This document shows positions 12,201 to 25,200 of a stretch of 64,000 nt of DNA, one piece after another. Numbering within the stretch: the stretch's first letter is position 1; every line of letters begins with the position of its first letter. Under the pieces are notes generated by a model. It had not been told where the DNA came from. It was given only the letters and a program-made list of their open reading frames with translations, and searched no databases. Source of the stretch: Paramacrobiotus metropolitanus (Eukaryota > Tardigrada > Eutardigrada > Parachela > Macrobiotidae); the NCBI RefSeq assembly GCF_019649055.1, contig NW_026570234.1, forward strand, positions 558,001-622,000, read 5' to 3'. A program made the position numbers and the translations under genes.

Positions 12201-13123
12201 TGTGTTATAGACTCGCGTCCAAGAACAGAATGCTGCAAACGAACTGGAACAGCAACGACTTTCCCAGCAGGAAATTACTACCATCATGTTGAGTCCGTAA
12301 GTCGTCCATTGCACACCTAGATTTCTCCTATACCGATAACGCCTTCGAATAAACCTTACTTTTGTAGTCCACCTACCCAGCAAGCAGAACAACCGGCACA
12401 AAGCAAACCGGGTCAACCAACATTTTTGCAACCACGTCCGCCTGCCGCGGGAAAAGTCATGCATCCACGACCCGGTCCAGTGGTGCCACGAAAGCGTGCC
12501 CTTTCTATGAGCAGCAACGAAAGCGAATATGTTGACCTCCCAGTAAGAAAATATTAATTCTAAGAATTTGGTGAAGTAATATTTTGAACTGAATGCGACT
12601 TTCACAATTTTGTTGCAGACTAGCGTCATTATGTCGGAGGATTCGGTTCGTGGAGATGATTCCCCAAAACGCATTCGCGAGGCAGCAAATACTGTAAATC
12701 GACTTGAGTATTTCAGCTCCCAATTGTTTACTGGCTTACATTTTATTAGATTACTATTATACTTTGCAAATTTAAGTATGCGGCAACGTACTTAAATTTG
12801 CCCCCATTTTTTAAATATATATGATTAATAAACAAAGAAGTAATATTATCCATTTGTATTGAGTAGGCCTTACCAAAACGGTTAAAGAACAAAATAATTA
12901 CTCATATGAATAAATCGGTTAGTTATTTCTTGAAATTTTTCTTTAGCAGGAATTCTACAGCGATCGCGCCACTGCAGCATCCTCAACCATGAAAGCTCGG
13001 ATGAACAGAAAGATCTCGGAAGAACTGAACAGGAAGGGTATGGCTCCGCCGAAAGTGCCCGCTCGTGGTCGGCGTGGTGGGTTGAATCGCGGTAATCGTC
13101 ATGGCCGTTTGGAATTTTTGTGA
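9253..13123 (+). CDS. Long coiled-coil protein with basic RG-rich tail, unrecognised
   Basis: Seventeen short exons can be chained in phase (9253-9414, about 9496-9630, 9744-9817, 10277-10337, 10430-10499, 10559-10619, 10690-10799, 10868-10970, 11031-11218, 11365-11432, 11489-11549, 11668-11775, 12001-12104, 12211-12298, 12368-12541, 12620-12695 and 12951-13123). The product is about 600 residues. Roughly the first 440 are heptad-like and rich in Glu, Lys, Gln and Leu with almost no Pro, meaning extended coiled coil. A Pro-rich linker follows (QPAQSKPGQPTFLQPRPPA), then a Ser/acidic stretch and a basic tail (PARGRRGGLNRGNRHGR). I do not recognise a family. Layout would suit a filament, centrosome, kinetochore or synaptonemal component, but no domain supports one. 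Splice sites are canonical, so a real gene is likely even though its function is unknown. Confidence 0.75.
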
Positions 13124-13718
13124 TTACTTTAATGGACTCTGTTCAGCAACTGCGACACTAAGCTTTCCCCAAGAAAAGTCCGTTAAAAGAAAACAGTTCC
13201 CAGACAAAGGTTGAACGTAGAATTCTGTTGCGTTACATTTTGTTCGGTTTCGTTGTACGTGATCAGATCGGTGTCGTGTTTTGTTGGCTTTTGGAGATTA
13301 TTGTTTGATTTGGTTACACGACGTGACGACGGTTAGTCGACTGGTTGCGGTGCCATATTCTTTCCAGAGTACTCCAATTTTGGGCATAAATCAGTTTTTG
13401 TTATTTTCGATGTGGTGTTTTGCTTTTTCTTTCTGTTATATTAAATGCAAGAAATTTTGAGAAAATCTTTGTGCTTCTATGTGATTTCCAATATCTGTTT
13501 GAAATTATTTCGATATTTACATGTATTTGAACAACTTTTTGTACCAAGTACAAAATCATAGGAACATAATATACGAATACCGGATACGAAGTACTTATCA
13601 CTTTCACAGATATCTTGTATGTGCACTTTGTTAAGTGACGCAATTTTTATTGAATGAATCTGTCAGTAACGAATTATTTTAAATTTTGAGGAATGTAATA
13701 GAATCTGGAAGTCTAGCC
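13124..13718. other. Convergent 3' spacer
   Basis: AT-rich sequence between the stop of the coiled-coil gene and the stop of the PAW-domain gene. It should hold both 3' UTRs. I see no gene in it. Confidence 0.5.
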
Positions 13719-14916
13719 TCAGCGGTTTTGCAGCTTGACCACAACTTCGAAAGGGCAATCGGTGTCCTTTAGGTCTTGTCTGAATAACTGAGCGTGCTGC
13801 CAAGCTTCGCTTCCACTTCCACCGTGCAGTTCCGCAACAACAGAGAAACTGTGAACACCTTGAAGATGTTTGATCTTTTGCTCTTCTCGTTGGTGCTTAT
13901 TGCTTGGGTTGATCTCCATTTTTGCTCCTTTATCGCTAATGAACGTGGCCTTGACACATCCGTTGTGATAGGTTTTGGTTGGAAACTTCAATTTCACCGT
14001 TTTCACTGAATAGCCTGCAACATTTTTTATATCTATATACCTACTGACACTTCAAAAATTGTAAAATATAAGTTGTAAATTGTAAAATATAAGTTCAAGC
14101 AGTATTTTAAAAACACAACAAAAAGACGGTTACGATATGTGACAGTAAAGTGTAGAGCTGAATTCTCACCGGTCCCAGAAACGTCAAATCGCCATTCAAT
14201 GCGAGCGCTATCACTATTCGGCACACGAGCAATGTAGGCCTTTTTCCAGTCATGTTCCACTTTATGAAACATATTACGTTCGTCATAAACACATGACCGC
14301 CATCCTGTAAAATTGTTTAAGTAAGCATTACCACTACTCATAAAGCAAACGATTCATGTGAACTGTAGCATACCGGAACTTTTTTTATCGTGAGTCGTGG
14401 ATCGCACATAATAATCGCCACTGGCACAGTATTGCACTTCCATTTTTTTATCGAACTTCCTCGGTCGAGGGTTTGAATATAAATCCATTTGCCACCGCCC
14501 TGCTGTTGGGCATAAGGGGGATTACTAGGATGTCCAGTGACAGGAAATCCATGCACACTCGCCACTGGAGCGCCGGGATAACCGGGCGGAAAAGTTCCGG
14601 GTGGCAGATGACTGTGAGCCGCGGGAAAGACCGGGGACACATTGACATGCGGCTGGGGCACACCCGTCGGATACCCGGGCGGTACTGCTCCGGCACCCGC
14701 ATGGGCAAACGGCTGGGCGCTGTGCGGAAGATATGGGCGTGGCACTGACACGGGAGGGACCGGTTGTGTCGGGGGATACAAGTTCGGATACATTGGTTGT
14801 GAAGCGGGATAACCGGCAGTTGGCATCGGAGGCCCCGGATACGGAGGCGGTGGCATGGAATGGTTCATAGTCGGATTGTAGGCCGGATTGTACGCTGGCG
14901 GACGATTGGGATCCAT
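13719..14916 (-). CDS. Proline-rich PAW-domain protein (PNGase C-terminal domain without the glycanase core)
   Basis: Four exons (14916-14559, 14502-14374, 14304-14170, 14014-13719) close exactly to 305 residues. The second splice is a 56-bp intron needed to move from the Pro-rich frame into the domain frame. Residues 1-120 are Pro/Gly/Tyr-rich low complexity (starting MDPNRPPAYNPAYNP, with PPAY and PPPY motifs that could bind WW or penta-EF-hand proteins). Residues about 130-305 match the PAW domain at the C terminus of peptide:N-glycanase NGLY1: a VQYCASGDYYVRS segment, FHKVEHDWKKAYIARV, IEWRFDVSG and AWQHAQLFRQDL, the last nearly identical to human. PAW binds high-mannose glycans in NGLY1. 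The transglutaminase-like catalytic core and PUB domain are absent, so the protein may be a lectin-like adaptor (inference). Confidence 0.82.
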
Positions 14917-16101
14917 CTTTTACCGAGGTGTGTATCGATGGTACCACAAAGTATAATTTAGTATCGTAATTAAATGTAAAGGGAGGTTCAAATATGACAA
15001 ATTAATAGCGTTTTAATGTCATGTAACACAAAATCTGTGACAACAGATTTTAAATTCACATTCACGGAAAACCAAATCAAGCGGTATGCTGATCGGTGGA
15101 ACTTTATAACCTTCGACACGACACCAGTGACTAATATTTATGCATCTGTCGTCCGAAAGAGGAATCGTCAAATGAAACACCGATAAGGTTATCGCTGTTT
15201 GATTAAGGCATGGACATTGGACACATTGCGTTCAATTCGCATTACGAACTCACAAAAAATACAAATAATGCAAACGATTAAAAAATAATTTTACAATATA
15301 CGTATGTACATGACACTGCTAGGGCCTTGGCTATGAATATTATTACATGTAAGTACTGTATCAATCAAACATATATCACATATTCGTATTAATGTATTCA
15401 TATCTATATTCATATCACATATTCATATTCACATATGCCGCGCCTAAAGTCGCACAACACAATGGTTGTGTATCTGATGCGCGATCCGGCTCAGAATTCT
15501 AATTATTAAGATATTACTTCCGGATCATGACCTAACATGGATCAACTGAGAAAAAACCATGTTAAATTGGATGGATATACAGATACTTCGCACACTACAG
15601 GAGTAGCCATACTTATCGTATAAGTACCAAACGGTACGCTTTGGTATGTTTGGATAATAGCATGTTTTATTCTTATAATCAGTTCAACATTTTGAAAATT
15701 TCACTATGGTTACTTACTGAATCTACCTGCAAAATTAAGAGTGTTTGCAATCCTGTCGAACACCAAAAAGGCAAGCTATTCGTTGCTCAGAAATCCTGAT
15801 TAACTTTGGAAATCACAACCATAAAAATGTTAATAGCGACCATCAATAACAAACACCACCATCTGCCTTAAAACAATGTTGGGATGTTACTTTTGATCAT
15901 TTGCTCCACTGTTGTAAAAATTATCAATTTTATTACTCGCAAAATGTCTATTGTGCGAATAATACCATAGTACAAGTAAAATGTAAACATTCACATTATC
16001 TACCTTAAGTGCTCAAAAAGGTGACAATTGTAAGGGAATTTAGTATTTTACGGTGCAAACCGTTTTCCGTACTCATTTATGAGCAGCGGCTTAGCTAGTC
16101 G
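14917..16101. other. Intergenic spacer, no gene seen
   Basis: AT-rich. It contains short direct repeats of CATATTCATAT type at about 15370-15435 and no open frame with recognisable content. It includes the upstream region of the PAW gene and the 3' flank of the fucosyltransferase gene. Confidence 0.5.
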
Positions 16102-17909
16102 CTAGTCATCCATAATAATTTCCTTTTGAGATGCCTTCTCGCTTTGGTTTTTCTTATAGTTCACTGTTGACTCCCGACATTGCCCAGCAAACCACCATTT
16201 ATTCATATTTTCATACGATTTACGAATCCGCTCTTTCGGTGGGCGGTGCAGGAGTTCGCATATTTTACAAAAACTGCTGCTCTCCCTGTTGGGAATTCCT
16301 GGCATATACCACAACGGATTTGGGGGATACTTCCATGCGAAATGTTTTAAATACGCCTCTTCATTCCGCATTAGATGGATTAGATATTCCGCCAACGCTT
16401 TGGGAGATGGATAATCCTCGACGTTTATCACCGCACCGGGAGGCAGAAGTTTTTTGTAGTCCGCGCCTCCGAGTACAATTGGTACGACGTCATTGTTGAG
16501 AGCGCGATACAGCTTCTCGGTGGCATAGCCTTTGCAGATGCTGAAACACGCAGCAATTCTGGCACATCAAACTTTACAACATAGTATTAGATATATTTAC
16601 CTGTTTTCAAATGACAAATAGAACTTAAAATGCTTGATCAGATCTTCCGAATCGCAGCCATTGGCGCCATGCTTATGTCGGCATGGATCGGGCTGATCAC
16701 ATTTGCCTAATTTGTCGATGCTGACATATTTTCCCAGTTCAGCAGCATAATCCTCCCGCTTACTGGCCGTGTCGCAATGGGATACCAGCCACAGGATGTC
16801 ACGCTTGGAGGCATACCACAGTGGGTCGGTTAAGCGGGATTGATTAAAATGACGAGGCGTGTATCCTCCTGAAAATCAGCAGTCTATAATTTAAGACAGC
16901 CAATTTTTTGTTATAAATGCAAATATAGATACAATACTTTATGGATACGTATACGTACTATTATCGCATCTGTATTGTACATTGTAGATTTGTAGTTAGC
17001 ATGATTACATTAATATACAATATAAATATTATAACAAATAAGTATTACAAAAATTACTTTTTGATTTTATCACAACCAATAATCCGTATATTCATACAGT
17101 GCATAAATCAGTTTCTGAAACTATACTCACCTAAACTGTGTATACTTTATTTTAATACGCTCACAAAGTCACAATCAGTTGTCATGCATGTTATCATTAA
17201 AATGATAGTCCGTTAATGATACTGCACCTGTGGCTGTATATAAAAATGTTATTTTGAAAGGTTTATGTAAAACTGACTACTAGCTTTCACATCTCCGCAT
17301 GTGCCTTTATTGAAGCGGGATCAACTGTAGAAAATTACCGGTGTATAAATCGGAGTATATGTCGGAGTCCAACCGATACGACATGGTCAGATTGAAGAAA
17401 CCCGGATGATTATCCCAAGCGCGATAATTCATCAGCTTCTTCGTCGTATCAGGTGATTCGTCCAAATGAAAAATATAGTACACAGACCGATTCCTGGCGG
17501 ACTGATGGGGTAAGTCCCGGGTTAAAATCGGGCATGTAAAGATGATCGCACTGGCTTGCTTCCGCTCATTGCGATTCGTGACGGCGAGACACCGGCTTTC
17601 TGGACAGTTCTTGAACCAGCCGGGCTGATTGTGCTGGTCATACGCCAGCTGTTCGCTGTTCCACTTTGTCCAAATTAGCATTTTTTTGTACGCACCGCCG
17701 GTGTTTGTGGAACTCTCGGCTATCATGTTCTGCGATGAAGCAGAATCGTTTTCACTTCCGTATCGAAAAACCTTGTCATAGTAGTAACGCTGATCAAACA
17801 ACAAAGTCACGCTGTCAATTAGACGCGAGTGTGGAATCACGGTGTAAATGCAGAGAAAACTTAGCAGTCCCATAAGAACAAAATACGTATGCCGTTTTTC
17901 TGGCTCCAT
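16102..17909 (-). CDS. Alpha-1,3-fucosyltransferase, GT10 family
   Basis: Golgi type II membrane enzyme predicted to move fucose from GDP-fucose to N-acetylglucosamine or the N-glycan core. Three exons (17909-17339, 16868-16601, 16540-16102) close exactly to 425 residues. A short cytoplasmic tail MEPEKRHT is followed by one membrane anchor (about residues 9-25), then a stem and catalytic domain. Diagnostic segments: ILTRDLPHQSARNRSVYYIF, FNLTMSYRLDSDI, a KRDILWLVSHCDTASKR region and the GDP-fucose binding motif YLSFENSICKGYATEKLYRA then VPIVLGGADY. All are standard for GT10, and length is normal. Core alpha-1,3 versus Lewis-type specificity cannot be told from sequence alone. Intron 1 is about 470 bp and AT-rich, with no gene. 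Confidence 0.9.
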
Positions 17910-19229
17910 TGGAGTTTCGCTGTCCGTAGTCAGCCATCAGTGGGAAGGTAAATAAACATTTACGTACAAGTACAGTTAAATGCTAAGCAGTTCGAAACTA
18001 TGAAGATTTTAAAGTGTGATGTGAATTTTTCATCAACCATATTGTTCATTGATGATCTCTGAGCAAAACGTTGGTCACAGTCTCACAGACAATGCGCGGA
18101 ATATAATCTTCAGCTACCGGTCAGACGCTCGCAGGTTTATACGAAGGTCATGAACTATCACTTGCCTTGAGGCATACGAAAGGTTCGTATCGCAGATACT
18201 GTATTGTAGACTTAACGAATGTCTGCGTACTGAAACATTTGAGTAGTACTTTCATTTGAAACAAAATGCTCGCGGCTTCCACAGACAAATTTTATTTGCT
18301 TTAAAAAACAAAATAAAACGTAAAAGGCTAAATATGAACAGCAATGAACAACAGCGCACTTAAATACGGGTTAAATACGTGACACACCATACCAGCTAAA
18401 ACAACTTCAGGATTAGAATTTCGGCAACAGTTGGTCAGTTTGAAATCTAAAGCATTCAACGAAGACGGCAAAATACACAGCATATTGCATAAGCCGTTAC
18501 AAGCAGTTTATTTAAGTATAACAACGTAAATGATATATCGTCTGTAAAATATAAAACGAAAAAAAACTGTCTGCTGAATAAAGTAAGAACTTTGGTAAAA
18601 CAGTGAAAAATCCTAAAATCATTTGGTAAAAACCAACTGACGGCCATCAGTCTCTCTCTCTCCACGTTTTGATGTGCAAAAAATTGTCCAACATTCTGCT
18701 TGGCCCAGTATTCATTCTCAAACATATATGGCACACACTCAAAAACTGGAAGCTTGGAACTGAGCCATTCAGTTATGGGATTTCTGACTATCCCGCAGCA
18801 CTGTAGGTATATTAATAACAAAAGGTTGCGTATGAATACTTCCGCCGGCACAGTTGAGCATCCGGGTCGCCATAAGGAAAGATAATGGAAAATTATGGAT
18901 ATATGTTGTGAGATAATTGTAATATAAGTAATCCTGCAAAAAAAAGAGCAACATACTAAGTTTTGGTTGCGTAGATCAGTCCATTTAATTTAATTAAGTA
19001 CATATACAGTACTTGCATTATTAGTACAATATATATCAATCAGATCGTAACATTTTATGTACCGCATATATATGATTTAAGAAATTGTTAGACGTTCTCA
19101 GTTGGCAGCTGCAGTATGCTTCAGCTGTCAGTGGTAGCATAACGATAACGCACAATTAACAAACAAGCAATATGAGCGCAATACTCACTTGCTAAATATC
19201 GGAGCATACATAATTTAATCGATCGCTGA
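17910..19229. other. Spacer upstream of the fucosyltransferase gene
   Basis: It contains a minus-strand open frame of 131 codons (18851-18456) that I cannot match to any family and that lacks supporting splice sites or a convincing start. The segment EWLSSKLPVFECVPYMFENE within it looks less random than its surroundings, so a lost or undiscovered exon is possible. The rest is AT-rich with no feature. Confidence 0.4.
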
Positions 19230-22200
19230 TTAAAACATGCGACCATTGGAGTCTTTGGGCTTTTTTAATTGTACTTTCATACGCTTTTGTCCCATTTGGT
19301 AATTATTGAGAGCGGAAAGTGCGGCCTGAGCATTTGCGGAACTGTCATACCCACAAACCTGCAACCGAAACGGAGCACCGTTATAAATTTCAAGGAAGAC
19401 TGTTAACTCAAAAATAACAATAAGTTTGGCAGTTATTATTGTAAGTGCCAATATGCTCTAAAATTGGAGATAAGCAGCACCACCCAAGAACGCAAACGAA
19501 CTCTGACTCAACACAGATCTGTATTAGAAAATGATCCGCATTTGCTCCACAAGAATATTAGTGAGTATGTAGCTTCATGTCTTATGTAAATGGTATAAAC
19601 GTTTCCTAAAACAATATTTTACGTTTAAAATGTTTTGCATACGCAAACAAGGTAACAGCAAATTGTATTGTACGAGCTCGTATTAAATGCGTAGCTGATT
19701 TGTAGGATAGTTATACCCGGTTGTGCCGGCGAAGAGTTAAGAGTTGGCCAAAATGAAACCGATGAATAAGTAATAATGATGAGCAGTATAAAATGAAAGT
19801 AAATCATCTGCTTTAAAAGAGGCTAGAGTGTTTATAGCTGTGGATATAAAAGGTTTATTTGGTGTAGGAAGTGTGCAAAATCAAGTCAACTTGAAGAGAG
19901 AAGCATGTGTAGAGACTGATCGGGTTAAACATTGGGGTTTTCCACATCCACCACCCGATGATAGCATGAGAGAAGCGGCGATCGTGGAAAACGAACCCAA
20001 CTGCGGCTTTTAACGCATCAGGCCGCAAAATATCGACGGCATGCTGAAAAAACCAATAAGACCGGCGTCAATTTTCACCTGAATTAATCAGTGACGTCAT
20101 CGGGTTATGCAGTGTACTATTTCCGGCCACATTGTGCCCGTTCATGTGGCCATAAGAGCTCCCGGAAGAGAAAGAGCCTACAACAACACACAGACACATA
20201 CCATCACAGCAACCACGAACACAACGCGCGCGCATCTGCGGCCAGCCAATTAAACAGGTACAAATACCAAACAGAAACGATGACAGCACCAAGCTGCTCA
20301 CTACTACAATACAATTGGCGTGTAAAGGGCATCCCCATCGTCAGCGTAAGGCCGAGCGAAGGTAGAAGAAAAATCATTCCGAACAGCGTGCAATTTGGAA
20401 AAGAGTAGGTGCAAAAGGTGACTACTACGTGACTGTACGAAGAAAGGTCATTCCAGAATACTCTGCACTTCTAATTACGCTGTACAGGTACATCTGCAAA
20501 TGTCATGTTGAATATATAAGTAAGTAATTCTTACCGTTAGCATCGCCATGTCCGGAGTATAAACTGATACCCTGATACTGATTCAGCGAATGCGGAAAAC
20601 TTTGGTTCATATTATCCCCACTGTGCATCGTATTTCCACCTTCAAAAGAAACCCAATATAATATCGACAACGACGATGGCTACAATAATTAGATAAAAGA
20701 CGGATACGAATCTGGTTGCCGAAATCCACGTTTTATATACAGAACACGTTGCGACATCACAAGGGAGATGCAAACAAGTCCACGAAAATAGTCGAGACCA
20801 CAAAAAAACATAGAACAAACAAACAAACAAACAATACCAGATACACCACACTCTTTCCGTTTCTTCTGCAGCACGTGACCGCGCGCGACGGAACTTTCGA
20901 CGGAGTCCCGTGATGATCTACCTGGGGCAAACTGATGGGCCGCTTGGGCTTGCAGCGCCAGTGCATCGAGCGACGGCATACTTCCGGGTAGGCTGGCGTT
21001 ACTGAAACTGTTGCCGGACAGATGACTGAGCGGATTGCTCAGGTTCTGACTGCCGCCCACGGTGCCCATGGATGTCGTGCCCAAGCTGTTGAACTGCGAA
21101 CCCGCGGCGGCTGCGCTCAGCACCGGGTTAACGAAGGGGCTGGAGTTCAGTGAATTCATTCCCATGAGTGCCGCTTGCTGCAAACATTTCACTTGCATTA
21201 GATCAGTAGAACTTTTTTGCTTGAATGACTTCCTTGTTCCCAGTCGAGGAGCTAATTTATCGTGACCGTAAACTTTGAAGCTTAATGAAATTATTATCTT
21301 AATACTACGAGTAGCAACTTTGAAGTTTGCATATATTTGGACTAGCTAAAGAAAATTTCTTCAACTAAGTAAAGAGAGATCTTGAACTGGTTTTGCAACC
21401 CTTTTATGTCGTTAGAGGATACGATAGTCCATTTTCGGGTATATCGATCAGGAAGAGTAAAGTTGAGCACAAAGGCGAAATAATTGCATGTTCATAGTGT
21501 CCGTCTTGGTTACCTGAGCGTACGCATTGGCGGAGGCGTTGAGGAGCAAAGGATTCAGTAAACTATTCAGTCCCATGTGGCTTGCCATTTGTTGCATGCG
21601 TCGAACTTGGCGTTCTTTTTCCGTATCAGCAATTTTGACCACCAGGCTCGACGATGCTCCAGGCATTGTTTGTGCTCCGTGTAAGGCGGAAATTGCTGAC
21701 TGTGCTTCAGCAGGAGTGGAGAATTTGACAAAGGCACAGCCTGTTAATGACAGAAATTAATTTTATCGTGCGAACGCCGACCATCCAAGATTATTAATTT
21801 GGTCCAAGAGGCTTAGCAATTTACGACTGTATGCTCTTATATTTCAAATCCTTTGCTGTTGTCACCACTTTTATTTTGTATCGTATGGTCATGTAAAGAT
21901 CGAGTCAGCCGGTGACACATTACTGATACAGTATATTGCTGTACTTCGCACGTCCAGGATTCACATATATTCGGTAGTAAGGATGATTTGTTCGTGCGAA
22001 AGATAATCAATGAATAAATTAATTAATTTTGTATATAGCTACATTACCACAAATCAGCATAGTTTATATGCTGATCCAAGCAATCGTAAATTCTTTAATG
22101 CTGGTAATACGACAAATACTGCGGACAGCTGACCTATATCGTTTGATTCGCCATATCAGCAATTCGTCAAATCGCATCGTATTCCGTACAAACAGTAATC

Positions 22201-25200
22201 GTATCCCCCTAACGGGAGGATTTTTATTTACAGTAACATTTTACCGGCCGTAATGGAAGTCGATCACTAAAGTCAGTTTGGGGTCAAGCAAAGCCCAGCA
22301 GCGCGCCTGAGCACAATGGGCACTTTACCTCGACTAGATCCTTCGTTATTGCGCAGCACCGTACACTCCTCGATGTTTCCGTATGGCTCAAATAATTTAC
22401 GAACATCCTCTTCCGTCTGCTGTTTTCCCAGCATGCCCACAAAGAGCTTTCGATCCTCTGCAAAATAATAACGGTCAACAATTCATCCTATCCATTATGC
22501 ATCACTCTAACCGCTAATCAAAATTGTCGCACGGTGTGTATATGTAAGATGTGGTATAGAATATGCGAAGCGTTTTCGTTGCGCATGCAGGTAAACTTAC
22601 CGGCTCGGGATTCACTATCCGCCGGCTTCACTTGAATTGGTCGTGTCATCTACAAAAAGGTGTATGTATGTATACAGCACATTCGTTATGTTGGCTCTGT
22701 TAGCCATTCGTGCTTCAAAACGTTTTGATCAATTTATTTTGGCAATGTTAGCCCTTTCTCAATTCCGTCTGACGGCTTTACTGTAATTACGAGTTTGCTT
22801 TGCAGTTGCCTGGCATGTAAGGACAATCTGAATAATGTGTATAACAGCGGTAAATGTACCGTTCATTTAATAACACACATAAGTGGCGTGTGCGTTACTG
22901 ATTACGCAAATGCCGACGATGAAAAATATTTATAAACTACCCAAAGGACTGTGCATGGTAGACCCGCTACAACACCACTTCAAAGACACCAAAACATAGA
23001 ATTTCACTAGGTAAATATACGAAAGGATGCAGTCCAAATAAGCAGTGTCTAAAGTACTTGGAAAATACTCTGAACCTGATTTCAAACATATAAGAATTGT
23101 TTTCGTTGCGGTTACAGGCGCGTGTCGACATGTTGATCATAAAATATTGCACTTATTATGTGTTTGTGCGCATAAGCACTTATTCTAGAAGCGATATATA
23201 GCAGTAAGCATGCATTACGATTGCCCTATGCACTTTACAGTAATTAGGGACTTATATTTTGTAACTGCAACACAGTTTGCGCAGATGCAATGTGCAGATA
23301 TGTAGATGTTTTTCGTATGGCGAAGCAATCCATTTCCCTGTCATTTCGCCAGGGCAAGATTAGCAAAAGAAAAATCTCCTGAGTACCATGGTCAGCCGGT
23401 TTGATGTACACTATAAGAACGTTGGATGCGTGTCTGGTCTCATACAAAATAACGCCGCATTCATGAGGATTGTCAAATATTGATACTGTTGTAATCTCCA
23501 AAGACCGTCGTTATGCCATGGAATTGTATACGTAACTTAACTACTTGCCCGGATAACGACCCTAGGCAATCACTTGGGAATGGCTGCTGAATTTTCCTGG
23601 ACAACAAAAACTCTTGCGCTACAAAATTCAGATAGAATTTTTATCTGCGCGCCGTTTATGCGCTTTTAAACTAAACCTGTTCAATTTATTCGAAATTATG
23701 GGGCGGATCCGTCTAAACCTAATTAACCGAGCTTCTGTCAGGACAAGATCGAGTCCCTGAATTAAATTCTGAGTCGCCAAAATAAATATAAAGTCCTATG
23801 CAAATGATTATACGCGAGATGTTCGATGTGGTAACCTTTCATGCTACGTTTAGTTTCATTGTTGTTCCTCCTGGTTGTCGCCTTGCACATTGCTGGAAAT
23901 TAGTCACAACGTGGAATTTCTGGACTTTTTTGTTGCATGGATGTTCGCCAGTAATGAGAGTTCACACTATGCGCAACGGAAATGCGATAAATTGACCAGC
24001 CAACTCAATCTTGTTCACAGTATTTGATATTTCAGAAATCATCTGAATCGGGGCGTCAAATGGAAAGCTTTGTTTAAGTACCCATCCATCGTAGCAGAAG
24101 AACCTCGTCCATTTTGCTGTTTGTAAGTGCGCATATGCATACCGAAGATCGGTTAAAATCCGGGAATATATGTATATCAGCCGGCGATGATCGAACTCTA
24201 GCCAACAGGAATAAGCGTATCATCTTGCATCATCTGGCCCCGGCTGTCGCACCCCAATGACAACACTCCTCATTTGCATTCACATCTATCTCATTCAGGC
24301 TTTTATTCCCTATCATCCATCTTGTCCTTTTTGTTAGTATTGGTTTATCCAGTTGGCAAACGCGTTCACTTCCCCGATATTACAACTTGTCTGGTATATA
24401 CACGCTCGCGCTATATAGGCACTCAGAATACGGGTATATAGCTCTATATAACGCGGTGCATAAAGATCTGTTCCGACTCCGTTAAGCCACATCTCACCAT
24501 CATGCCAGTACTTTTCATGCAAGCCAAATGATCCACAGAGAAAACGACTGACTTCCGGTTCACTAAGCAAATTACTAGCTTTGAATACAATGCTTTTTAC
24601 GATCGAGGCCTCCCGAATTCCGTCGGTAACATTTACCACGCTGACCATAAAACCCAACCGACTGGCATTTACCCTGTTACGCACCGTATGACTGTACTTG
24701 TACAATGGATGTGTGCAATATATCGCATGCAGCCGCACTTTTGTCCTTATGTGCTCTAATTCCGCCATGTATTCTAAAAGCGCTTAGTTCGCTTAAATTA
24801 AAAGAGCCAGAACCGCAACGTTAGAAAGAAAAAGGAACCTACACGGCATTGATTAGGCTCACCTTCCTTTTCCGTGTATCACAATGCGATACAGTTAAGT
24901 GCAATCCCAAAATGGTTTAACAAACCGAAGATAAAAGCCCAAATACACGAGCATTTTTGCTTTTGGTATAGTCTTCTTTAAGAATTATGGGCGAATGTGA
25001 ATGCTGTAGTAAGAAAACAACTCTACAAGGTTTTTGGTTCATGATAGTAAAACGTAATAGTGATTTTAAATGCAAAGGTTTTTTATGTATTCAAAGCTGT
25101 ATCTCTGGACAAGAGTAGAAACAGGCAGAACAAACTGGTAGAATATTTTCCTACCGCGTGATTTACTAAAACAATTTCAAACCTGCTATACTAGTACATA

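Noticed and set aside
14448-14947. Alternative frames of 86-140 codons across the Pro-rich exon of the PAW gene
   Set aside because: These arise from the biased base composition of the repeated Pro/Gly/Tyr codons; only the MDPNRPPAYNP frame joins in phase to the PAW exons.
18456-18851. 131-codon minus-strand frame
   Set aside because: No domain, weak start context and a tail of low-complexity hydrophobic codons. Not listed as a gene, though its first half looks somewhat coding-like.
24150-24240. tRNA-like or SINE B-box sequence (GAGTTCGATCATCGCC on minus)
   Set aside because: No matching A box or cloverleaf could be formed; a single B-box-like string is not enough.
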